DNA of 64,000 nucleotides, from the NCBI GenBank assembly GCA_016081115.2, contig JABTTQ020002832.1, positions 62,001 to 126,000 of the forward strand. Reading direction: 5' to 3'. This document shows positions 55,696-64,000 of this stretch, one piece after another (within the stretch, counting starts at the first letter, position 1; each line of letters opens with the position of its first letter). A program made the translations under genes and the position numbers. Below the pieces are notes generated by a model that had not been told where the DNA came from, made no database searches, and saw only the letters and a list, made by a program, of their open reading frames with translations. The DNA comes from Rehmannia glutinosa. Taxonomy: Eukaryota > Streptophyta > Magnoliopsida > Lamiales > Orobanchaceae.

Positions 55696-55862
55696 AAACC
55701 CGAGGCATACTTGTGAGCCTCCAAACCCAAAAAGTAATTAATCTAACAAAGTGTTTTTAATGCAAACTCTTTGATTTAACAAAGAAATAACACCTAAAAC
55801 TTTGGTGGAATCACTTCTAATGAGAAGAATATCATAAACATATATGAGAATAACAATGCCCA
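55696..55862 (-). pseudogene. Copia C3, RT catalytic fragment
   Basis: The minus strand reads VILIYVYDILLIRSD, so the catalytic Y-V-D-D is Y-V-Y-D, then LGVISLLNQ, and after a break YFLGLEAHKYASGLV. The next codons continue on the far side of the solo LTR at 53222. The right side is cut by a MITE remnant, and the upstream half of C3 is missing. Confidence 0.8.
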
Positions 55863-56139
55863 GGTTTTTGTTTTTTAGCCATTTTTTTGAAACACGTATT
55901 TTTTTAGCCATTTTCACGCTGAAATACCAAATTTGCCTCTTAAGTAAATTACACCGAGTCACACACACCAACTCATAACTCGAGAACATAACTTGGGTGC
56001 AAAACCTTTAATTCGGCGACTACCAATCATCCAAGCATGGGTTCGACGATGACAATAGCATCTTTATGCCCAATAATAAGTACTTCAATTAAGTAATTTA
56101 ATTTCATATATATTTTCTTGTTGATTTAGTTAATTTATA
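55863..56139. other. MITE remnant and AT-rich junction
   Basis: 55866-55925 resembles the inverted-repeat end of the MITE at 49793. The remainder separates C3 from the truncated end of Sirevirus A and has no recognisable content. Confidence 0.4.
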
Positions 56140-56596
56140 TTTGTTCAAAAATTATGAGCATATCCTTTGGTTTCAAAAAATACTCTAAATTCACCGTCAA
56201 ATTCTCCACCTCGATCGCTTGAATAGACTTGATAGTGTCTTCCTTTTCATTCTCAATAAGTCTACACAACTTAACAAACTCATTAACGGCATCGCTTTTA
56301 TTGGTAAGAAAAAGAGCTCAAGTATATCTAGAAAAATCATCGACAATAACGAAAGTGTAATGTTTTCCACTTAGACTAGCCGTACCAATATCCCCATACA
56401 AATCAAGGTGAAGCATTTGTAGGGGTTTGGTTATGAAATTTTATTTTGGGCTTAAAACTACTTTTAACTAATTTGTTCTTTTGACAAGTGTCACATAAGC
56501 CAAGATTTTCAAAATTCAATTTGGGTAGTCCTTTCACATGTTGGTTTTTGTAAATATTTTTCAAATTCTTGTATCCAACATGTCCAAGTAGCCTAT
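56140..56596 (-). pseudogene. Sirevirus A, pre-integrase and integrase start
   Basis: This is nearly identical in nucleotide sequence to 62955-63420 of copy B. It contains the zinc-binding H...H...C..C segment (HRRLGHVGYKN region, broken here by a TAA near 56597) and the start of the integrase core (HFTFVIVDDFSRYTW type, at about 56340). It is truncated. Confidence 0.85.
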
Positions 56597-56597
56597 G

Positions 56598-56996
56598 TCA
56601 TAAACTAGTTAAATCATTATTGGCGACTAAACAATAAACGTTTTGACTAACCAAATCACTTGTACAAATTTTGTAAAGATTGCCTTTTCTATTTGCTTCA
56701 CAAATAATTTTACCATTTTTAAGTATAAGGCAATTTTCTTTATTAAAGGAAACATCATAATGTGAATCACAAAGTTGGCTAACACTTATCAAATTAAACT
56801 TAAGCCCTTCAACTAAAAGAACATTACTAAGAGAGAAAGAAGAGTTACCAATTTCTCCATTTCCAAGAATTTTTCCTTTGCCATTGCCGAACATGACCAT
56901 ACCCTCTTCTTGGAGCTTGATGTTGGTAAAAAGTTCTCTCCTCCCGGTCATATGGCGTGAACATCCGTTATCCACGAGCCATTTTGAATCTTCCAT
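56598..56996 (-). pseudogene. Sirevirus A protease
   Basis: A 132-codon open frame with WLVDNGCSRHMTG (active site D-N-G instead of D-S-G), FGNGKGKILGNGEIG, and NLISVSQLCD. The latter links protease to pre-integrase in copia Pol. A stop separates it from the next domain. Confidence 0.88.
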
Positions 56997-58620
56997 CGTA
57001 GTTATAGCCCCTATTACCTACAAAAGAATTTCTTTTAGGTACCCTATTATTTTGGGGTCCATGGGGGTTAGTCTTGAGACCTTTGGGTCTCCAAACATGT
57101 CTTGAGCTATTTCTCAATTTGCAATTATTAGCATAATGTCCAACTTTGCCACAATAAAAACAAGTAGGAGTATTATAACTATTAGCACGTACAAAAGTCG
57201 GACCTTGGTTATTTTTCTTAAAAACTCTTTGAAATGGCTTATAACCAAGTCCCAATTTTGAATGTTCACCTCTTTGTGCATCTAAAATTTTTGTGACTTT
57301 ATCCGTGCTTATGTTGAAGTGATGCACATCATTTTTCAAGCATTCAATATCTTTTGTGAGCGATTCCTTTTCGGTTTCAAGAGAATGAACCTTAGTTAGA
57401 GTAAGAGCATGAGCTTTGTCTAGAGATTCATAAGAGGTAAATAATTTTTCTTTTTCAACCTTAAGCTCCTTATGCTCCTTTTTCAAATTTTTGTATTTAA
57501 CAATTAAATTTTGAAACTTAATTTGCAATTCATCAAAATCACATTGCAAGTCATCAACTATGGAGGAAGTAGAAGAATTAGAGTGTACCTCATTGTTTTC
57601 ATCATCTATGGCCATGAGACCGTGTTCGGTTTCTCCTTCTCATCGGTTGTTTCGAGTAGTTCATCCCATGTTTTGACCTCCGCATTTAGAGCCTTCTTTT
57701 TCGTGAAAGGCTTCTTTTTCTTTTGCTCCTCTTCATCGAGCTTTGGGCAATCGGCAATGAAGTGCCCGAGTTTCTGCATTTAAAGCAAGAAATATCTCTT
57801 GGTTTTCTCGCTTTATTTTTATTCACAAATTTTGCAAATTTTCGAACAAGTGCGGCCGTCTCCTCATCATCATCATCATTATCATAGTATGCATTGTTAG
57901 AAGAAGAAGCAAGACCTTTAGGAATAATTTGCATACCCGATTTATTTATGGATAGTTTGGAATTTTTCCTCTCCTTGAGATATACTTCATAGATGAGGAG
58001 GTTTCCAATGAGCTCGTCAAACTTGAGTGTCTCAAGGTTTTGTGCCTCCGTGATTGCCTTTACTTTTTCGGACCATGAGTCGGGAAGAGCATTCAATACC
58101 TTAGTCACTTTGTCTTCTTCGGAGATGACTTTACCAAGGGCCACAAGAGGATTGACAATATTATCAAGCCTTTCCACCATCTTGAAATGTTTTCACCATC
58201 ATGCATGTTAAAGTTTTCAAAGTCTTTAACAAGCATGGTCTTTCTTGCTTGCTTGACCTTCTTAGTCCCTTCATAAATTGTCTCCAATTTTTCCCAAACC
58301 TCATGTGCCGACCTTATGCCTCTTATGCGATTATACTCAGAGCCGTAAGAGAATAATGCAATTTAAGGCCTTACCGTTTAGAGAGAAAGCCTTTTTGTCG
58401 TTTTCATCGAACTCCTTGAAAGGTTTAGGAGTCAAGGTGCCATCCTCCGATTTCTTGGTTGGTTGATCAACTCCTTCAATGACTACATTCCAAATATCGA
58501 ACCCGCACCCTTGTAGAAAGCACTCCATATGGTCTTTCCAAAATGCGTAGTTGTTGGCGTCGAATAGTGGTGGTTTGTTGGTGGGGCGCCGGTGGTGAGA
58601 TGAGTATCATGTGTAGCCAT
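56968..58620 (-). pseudogene. Sirevirus A gag, several frames
   Basis: Start ATG at 58618-58620 (MATHDTHLTTGAPPTNK). The capsid core lies in 58337-58528 (WNVVIEGVDQPTKKSEDG, DENDKKAFSLNGKALNCII), 58105-58287 and 57686-58180 (LVALGKVISEEDKVTKVLNALPDSW; TLKFDELIGNLL; first zinc knuckle start CFKC). The C-terminal frame 56968-57615 has a long heptad-like Lys/Glu/Leu coiled coil and a second knuckle CFYCGKVGHYANNC. Frameshifts lie near 58560, 58330, 58190 and 57650. Confidence 0.88.
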
Positions 58621-58663
58621 GGATCTTTACTCTTTACTCGGAAGCGAGCTAGCCAAAGAGTTT

Positions 58664-58676
58664 GGCTCTAATACCA
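58664..58676 (-). promoter_or_regulatory. Sirevirus A primer-binding site (tRNA-Met)
   Basis: The minus strand reads TGGTATTAGAGCC, 2 bases inside the LTR end, a full-length match in spacing to the tRNA-Met site. Confidence 0.8.
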
Positions 58677-58678
58677 CT

Positions 58679-59909
58679 TGTAAGTCCAAGTGGCTACAAT
58701 AATATAGAGGGGGTGAATAGATTATCTCGGTTTTTCGAGTTTTGCCCTCTTTTGAAAGACTCAAGCGAAAATGAAATGCTAAGTGCGGAAAGTAAATAAC
58801 ACACGTCGATTTATAGTAGTTCAACCCACCAGGGCTAATCTACTACCACCCCAAAGTATATCCTGGGATGGATTTCAAAAAAGAAAAAAGATTTTATTAA
58901 TTTACCAAAAATTAATACAACACCTTGAGGATTACCACAACCCTCTTTCACCACCTTGAGGATTACCACAACCCTCTTACAACACCTTGAAGATTACCAC
59001 AACCTTCAAACACCTATCACCTAGATCACCCAAGTGTATTCTTACCACAAGAATACTCACAAGGATGTCTTGTGTTGAATGATGACCAAAAATCAAGATT
59101 ACAACTCAATAATGATTGAAACAATATGAGTACAAGTGTAATCAAGAATTGAAAGCCTAGACCTCAAATTTGTGCAAGTGAAAGTGCTAAGGCTAATACA
59201 ACAAGATATATGAAAGTGTTTGCGTTGTTTGCTCTATCTTGTATGGAGTGTTGTTTTTTGTTGCTTGAATGAAGCCTCTATTTATAGGAGAGGACTTGGC
59301 TTTCATTTTCAGACATTGGCTCCTCCTTGGGGAGTGATTTGCTGCAAAAGAAACCATTTAAAATGATCAATATAGCTGTTAGAAATCAATCCCACAAAAT
59401 AGGGAAAAGCTGTCTGAAAACGCAATGGATAGTTTGCTGATAAATAGGGGTTCGACCGGTCGCGTGAGAGATAAGATTGAAATTGAATTCTACAAATTTT
59501 ACAGGGGGACCGGTCGGAGGGGAGTGCGGCCGGTCGCCTTAGCATGTGACCGGTTGGAGGTGACAAAATTACTAAACAGAGAAGATCGAACCAAGAGGGT
59601 CATTCCCAAGTATCGGTCGCCCAGTGGGTCGGCCGCCATCCCTCTCCTTTTATTCTTACGTCCCATTTTTTGTTTTTAAATCAACTCAACGGGTTGCCCT
59701 ATAGGGCGACCCGGTCAAGCCTGAAACAAATGTGTTGTCCAATTTTTATCGAAAATAAACTCCAAAAATACTCCAAAAAATAGTAAAAATATTTTAAGAC
59801 GATCGGAAGTATTTAGACAAACATTTAGGGACATTGTTTTGGTTTAAAAACTTATTTGAACAAAATCGAACAAAACCATCAAAATCATGATAAAAACATT
59901 TATCTAACA
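58679..59909 (-). repeat. Sirevirus A 5' LTR
   Basis: This 1231-bp LTR runs from TGTAAGTCCAAGTGG to TATCTAACA on the plus strand. The probable TATA box TATAAATA is on the minus strand (complement at 59279-59286). It has three to four copies of the ACCGGTCG-type GC motif (59450-59550), also present in the solo LTR at 37630-39021. Confidence 0.9.
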
Positions 59910-60780
59910 ATTGCGAGGAGGCAGAACCCACATTTGGCGGCTCAAGTTTTGCATAATCACCGGTATGCTTTGGCCCATCCTCTTTTGATCCTCATGCCAT
60001 TCATCATGTCCCCAGGAAGGATGAGTTTACCATTAGTATTTTGATGGTAAGTCGGTGTTGGCAATAAAATTATTGTCGGCTTTCACGGATGGCCAATTTA
60101 GAGAGCGAGGATGATGATCTCGAAGATCACCTATGTTATATTTTTGACGATGTATCTTTTTGGGTTGATCCTAAGATCACCGGATAATGACGAGCGGCCA
60201 GTCCATTTGCCACCTCCGGATACAAAGTTGCAAAAGAAGTTGTATATAGCCCTTGTAAATGATTTAAGCCAAAAATTTTCATCACCAAATGACATCAAAC
60301 ATCATACAAAATAACATAATAGCAAAGCTCAACAAGATCATATGCAAAATATATCAAGAATTATATAAGAAAGCCATAAGCTCAAGGGTTCAACCTAATT
60401 GAGCAAAGTAAGAAAAAGTCTTACCATTTGATCGGAGAAGATGAGCTATGATGATGATAAACATGCTATATAAGATTCAAGTTGTGATTAGAATGCATGA
60501 AAATCAATTTTGAGTGAAAATTGTGTGAATTTGGCAAAGGGACGAAAAATGACAAAAATAAGGTAAAATGGCGAATCCGAGGACATAACCGTTTTAACCC
60601 AAAATATAGCTCGGGCGACCAATCGGCGTTGAGTGCGACCGGTTGCCCTCAACCAGTTTAGCCCACTGTCTTGACATTTTTGAGAAAATCCGAATTTTCA
60701 ACCAAAAATCCGATTTTTCGCCCCTAAGTTTTAAAAACATGCAAAATGCAAACGTAAGCCTCATTCAATATGCATTATGC
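59910..60780. other. Region between Sirevirus copies, partly unexplained
   Basis: No LTR lies between copy B's RNase H end (60781) and copy A's LTR, and no polypurine tract is next to 59909. The right part (60320-60780) includes a GACCGGTTG-type motif like the Sirevirus LTR and is probably B's 3' noncoding region. The left part (59912-60190) reads acidic in one plus frame (LESEDDDLEDHLCYIFDD), origin unknown. Confidence 0.4.
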
Positions 60781-62196
60781 CTAATCGAGATCGTATGGAC
60801 GCTTAAAAGCCTCGGAAGATAGCGGTTTTGTAAAAATGTCCGCTAATTGATCTTGAGATGGTACAAACGATATCTCAATTTTACGTTTTGAAACACAATC
60901 CCTTAGAAAATGATGTCGAATCTCAATATGTTTAGTACGGTTATGATGAACCGGGTTTTGAGCAATATTTATAGTGGATATATTATCACAAAAGATAGGT
61001 ACGTTTTCAAAAGAGCATTTGTAATCCGCTAAGGTTTGTTTCATCCAAAGAAGTTGAGTACAACAAAATGCAGCGTGGAAATATATTCGGCCGGCCGTTG
61101 AAAAGAAACACAATTTTGCTTCTTTGAAAACCAAGAAACTAGGCAATCGCCTAAAAATTGACATGATCCGGAAGTACTTTTCCGATCATCAATATTTCCC
61201 ACATAATCCGAATCACTATAACCTTTAAGAGAAAAATTTTCATTCTTTGGATAAAATAAACCATATTGAATAGTGCCTTTCAAATATCGAAAGATCCTTT
61301 TAAAGGCACTCATATGAGATTTTTGGGATTGCTTTGAAAACGAGCACATAGGCATACGGCATGAAGAATGTCCGGTCTACTAGCGGTTAAATAAAGTAAA
61401 CTACCAATCATACCTCGATACTTTGATTCATCCACGGACTTGCCTTTCTCATCTTTGTCAATTTTGACATTTGTTGCCATGGGAGTAGAGACGGTTTTTC
61501 CTTCTTCAATGCCGAACTTTTTCAAATGTTCTTTTGTATACTTAGATTGTGAAATGTAAATACCTTCTTGAAATTGCTTAATTTGGAGTCCAAGAAAGAA
61601 GTTGAGCTCCCCATCATGCTCATTTCAAATTCTCCTTGCATCAACTTAGAGAATTTCTTGCACAAAGAATCATTAGTAGCACCAAAGATAATATCATCAA
61701 CATAAATTTGCACAAGTAAACAATCTTGCCCTTTTTCATAAACAAAGAGAGTTGTATCAACTTTGCCTCTTATAAAACCATTTTGTAAAAGAAAAGAGCT
61801 AAGTCTATCATACCATGCACGGGGTGCTTGTTTTAAACCATACAAGGCCTTTTAAGTTTATAAACATCATTAGGCCTAGAAACATTTTCAAACCCCTGAG
61901 GTTGTTTTACATAGACTTCTTCTTGAATAATACCATTTAAGAAAGCGGATTTAACATCCATTTGGTAAAGTTTGAAAATTTTAAAACAAGAATAGGCAAG
62001 TAAAATACGAATAGCTTCTAAACGTGCTCACGGGTGCAAAAGTTTCATCATAGTCAATACCTTCTTCTTGACAATACCCTTGAGCTACTAACCTTGCCTT
62101 ATTTCGAACAATGTTGCCTTGATCATCAAGTTTGTTAGGAATACTCATTTTGTACCAATAATAGTTTGAGATGGGGGACAAGGTACTAATTCCCAT
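60781..62196 (-). pseudogene. Sirevirus B reverse transcriptase and RNase H
   Basis: RT start 61981-62196 (KARLVAQGYCQEEGIDYDETFAPV). The middle segment 61522-61845 has MYGLKQAPRAWYDRLSSFLL and an intact catalytic YVDDIIFGAT (about 61685-61715). 61310-61525 has GSLLYLTASRPDILHAV. RNase H is in 61041-61355 (SDSDYVGNIDDRKSTSGSCQF) and 60781-61164 (NRTKHIEIRHHFLRD; FTKPLSSEAFK), ending at a stop at 60781. Four frame breaks are present. Confidence 0.92.
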
Positions 62197-63221
62197 ACAT
62201 CATTTCTTTCGAATTGATTTAACTCCTCTTGCATTTCTAAGAACCAATCCTCATCCTCAATGGCCTCTTTAGCATTTTTAGGCTCTTTTTGAGAAATAAG
62301 AGCTTTCTCGGCAAATTTTCTCCGGGTCATCACTTTGTCAAGGGGATCACCAATAATAAGATCTTTTGGGTGATCTCCCTTAAATTTCAATGCAACGGGA
62401 AGATCCGAGATATCACCTCTATCTTCTTGAGGACCATTTGAAGTGGACGGTTGATCATTTGATGTAGACGGTTGATCATCAACTTGAACAATTTGTTCAA
62501 TAATATCCTCTTCATCACTTTCATCATTAGGTATTCTTTCAACACTCGAAGCTTCATTAAATTTGACATGGATGGATTCTTCAACAACTCCACTAGTCTT
62601 ATTGTAAACCCTATATGCTTTGCTTTTTGTTGAATATCCCTTAAATATCCCTTCATCGGCCTTAGGATCAAGTTTGTCCAATTGATCCTTGGTATTCAAA
62701 ATAAAGCATTTACAACCAAATATCTTGAAATAACTAATATTTGGAGTTCTACCTTTCCAAAGCTCATATGGAGTTTTATTCATTTTAGGACGAATATAAA
62801 CTCGATTAATGACATAGCAAGCGGTACTTACGGCTTCGGCCCAAAAATATTTTGGAAGTGAAAATTCATTGAGCATGGACCGACTAAATCTCTTGTAATG
62901 TCCGATTTTTCCTTTCGGCTACTCCATTTTGTTGAGGTGTCCTTGGAGCCGAAAAATTGTGAGCATATCCTTTGGTTTCAAAAAATACTCTAAATTCACC
63001 GTCAAATTCTCCACCTCGATCGCTTGAATAGACTTGATAGTGTCTTCCTTTTCATTCTCAATAAGTCTACACAACTTAACAAACTCATTAACGGCATCGC
63101 TTTTATTGGTAAGAAAAAGAGCCCAAGTATATCTAGAAAAATCATCGACAATAACGAAAGTGTAATGTTTTCCACTTAGACTAGCAGTAACAATATCCCC
63201 ATACAAATCAAGGTGAAGCAT
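62145..63221 (-). pseudogene. Sirevirus B integrase and linker to RT
   Basis: The frame 62919-63221 holds the core start (LHLDLYGDI, FVIVDDFSRYTWALFLTNKSDA). The frame 62145-62876 holds the C-terminal part (MLNEFSLPKYFWAEAVSTAC, PYELWKGRTPNISYFKIFGC), then an acidic linker with a duplicated QPSTSNDQPSTSN and a P-rich segment leading to RT. The catalytic middle of the core is interrupted near 62900. Confidence 0.9.
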
Positions 63222-64000
63222 TTGTAGGGGTTTGGTTGTGGAAATTCCATTTTTGGCTTAAAACTACTTTTAAGTAATTTGTTCTTTTGACAAGTGTCAC
63301 ATAAGCCAAGATTTTCAAAATTCAATTTGGGTAGTCCTTCCACATGTTGGTTTTTGTAAATATTTTTCAAATTCTTGTATCCAACATGTCCAAGTCGCCT
63401 ATGCCATAAACTAGTTAAATCATTATTGGCGACTAAACAAGAAACATTTTGACTAACCAAATCACTTGTACAAATTTTGTAAAGATTTCCTTTTCTATTT
63501 GCTTCACAAATAATTTTACCATTTTTAAGTATAAGGCATTTTTCTTTATTAAAGGAAACATCATAATTTGAATCACAAAGTTGGCTAACACTTATCAAAT
63601 TAAACTTAAGCCCTTAAACTAAAAGAACATTACTAAAGAGAAAAGAAGAGTTACCAATTTCTCCATTTCCAAGAATTTTTCCTTTGCCATTCCGAACATG
63701 ACCATACCCTCTTCTTGGAGCTTGATGTTGGTAAAAACGTTCTCTCCCCGGTCATATGGCGTGAACATCCGATGTCCACGAGCCATTTTGAATCTTCCAT
63801 TGTAGTTATAGCCCCTATTACCTACAAAAGAATTTCTTTTAGGTACCCTATTATTTTGGGGTCCATGGGGGTTAGTCTTGAGACCTTTGGGTCTCCAAAC
63901 ATGTCTTGAGCTATTTCTCAATTTGCAATTATTAGCATAATGTCCAACTTTGCCACAATAAAAACAAGTAGGAGTATTATAACTATTAGCACGTACAAAA
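63176..64000 (-). pseudogene. Sirevirus B gag end, protease and pre-integrase
   Basis: 63176-63598 is open through VSQLCDSNYDVSF, LWHRRLGHVGYKNLKNIY and LCDTCQKNKLL. 63619-63921 covers the end of gag (NRVPKRNSFVGNRGYNYNGRFKM) and a protease start that has lost its active-site frame. The second zinc knuckle begins beyond 63921. Compared with copy A, the protease loop is shifted by 1-2 base losses near 63750 and 63690. Confidence 0.88.

Larger units (their letters stand above)
56140..59909 (-). mobile_element. Sirevirus (Ty1-copia) copy A, truncated inside integrase
   Basis: The 5' LTR is 58679-59909, with primer site, gag, protease and the beginning of integrase in minus-strand order. Similarity to copy B stops abruptly at about 56150 (B equivalent 62957), so RT, RNase H and the 3' LTR are lost. 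The long gag with a coiled-coil C-terminal extension and second zinc knuckle is characteristic of the Sirevirus (Maximus/SIRE) lineage. Confidence 0.88.
60781..64000 (-). mobile_element. Sirevirus (Ty1-copia) copy B, running off the window
   Basis: From the right edge leftward: gag end with zinc knuckle (about 63940), protease (63619-63780), pre-integrase (63176-63598), integrase (62145-63221), RT (61360-62196), RNase H (60781-61355). The family is the same as copy A, and very similar where they overlap. Its 5' part lies outside the window and no 3' LTR was found. Confidence 0.9.

Noticed and set aside
1..64000. CRISPR array, operon structure or ribosome-binding sites
   Set aside because: No spaced direct-repeat array and no bacterial-type gene layout. 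The content is clearly plant nuclear DNA.

Overview
This window is a repeat-dominated piece of a flowering-plant nuclear genome, most likely a eudicot. The reasons are an Athila-type Ty3-gypsy element primed by tRNA-Asp, Sirevirus and Tork-like Ty1-copia elements, an endogenous caulimovirid, hAT, Mutator-like, CACTA-like and Helitron-like DNA elements, a tRNA-derived SINE, and plant F-box genes. No intact host protein-coding gene is visible. Host coding sequence is limited to two decayed F-box copies (1783-2947 and 21134-22268, minus strand), one isolated Nudix exon (about 39960-39989) and gene-like fragments inside a TIR element (18875-19495). No rRNA gene, functional tRNA gene or CRISPR array was seen.

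Layout, left half. A MITE end (1-238) and a Helitron-like element (388-1098) precede F-box copy 1. A short SINE follows. Its perfect 14-bp target duplications lie at 3308-3321 and 19964-19977, so it has been stretched over 16.6 kb by two hAT elements that landed in it. hAT-1 (3330-4436, 8-bp TSD) carries a CACTA-like MITE. hAT-2 (4485-19892, 8-bp TSD with one mismatch) carries a 13.2-kb Athila-type retrotransposon (4526-17680, TSD ATAGA) and a 1.5-kb Pack-type TIR element (18146-19660). A MULE-type MITE with a perfect 9-bp TSD (20004-20251), a LINE relic and F-box copy 2 follow. Without the insertions the two F-box copies would be only about 1.3 kb apart, which makes them an old tandem pair.

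Middle. A compact non-autonomous LTR element lies at 24519-26766 (minus), with two LTRs of nearly 1 kb and only 291 bp between them. Next is an 8.1-kb block (27185-35299) with Mutator-like terminal repeats and a perfect 10-bp TSD. Its interior is a broken endogenous pararetrovirus (Caulimoviridae, minus strand) with coat, zinc-finger, movement, protease, RT and RNase H regions, all interrupted.

Right half. A Sirevirus solo LTR (37630-39021, TSD TAGGT) is followed by a nest ordered by target duplications. A decayed copia element (C3, pieces between about 40040 and 55862) is broken by a 2.46-kb solo LTR (53228-55690, TSD GAACC) and by a gag-protease-only gypsy element (41109-53051). The gypsy right LTR holds a nearly full-length Tork-like copia (C2, 44382-52250), whose gag holds a Mutator-like TIR element (49116-50548), which holds another MITE. 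Two Sirevirus copies, A (56140-59909) and B (60781 to the window end), close the window on the minus strand.

All coding regions are interrupted by frameshifts or stops, even where the two LTRs of an element are nearly identical. The differences are dominated by 1-2 base indels, so some breaks may be consensus errors in the assembly rather than biological decay.
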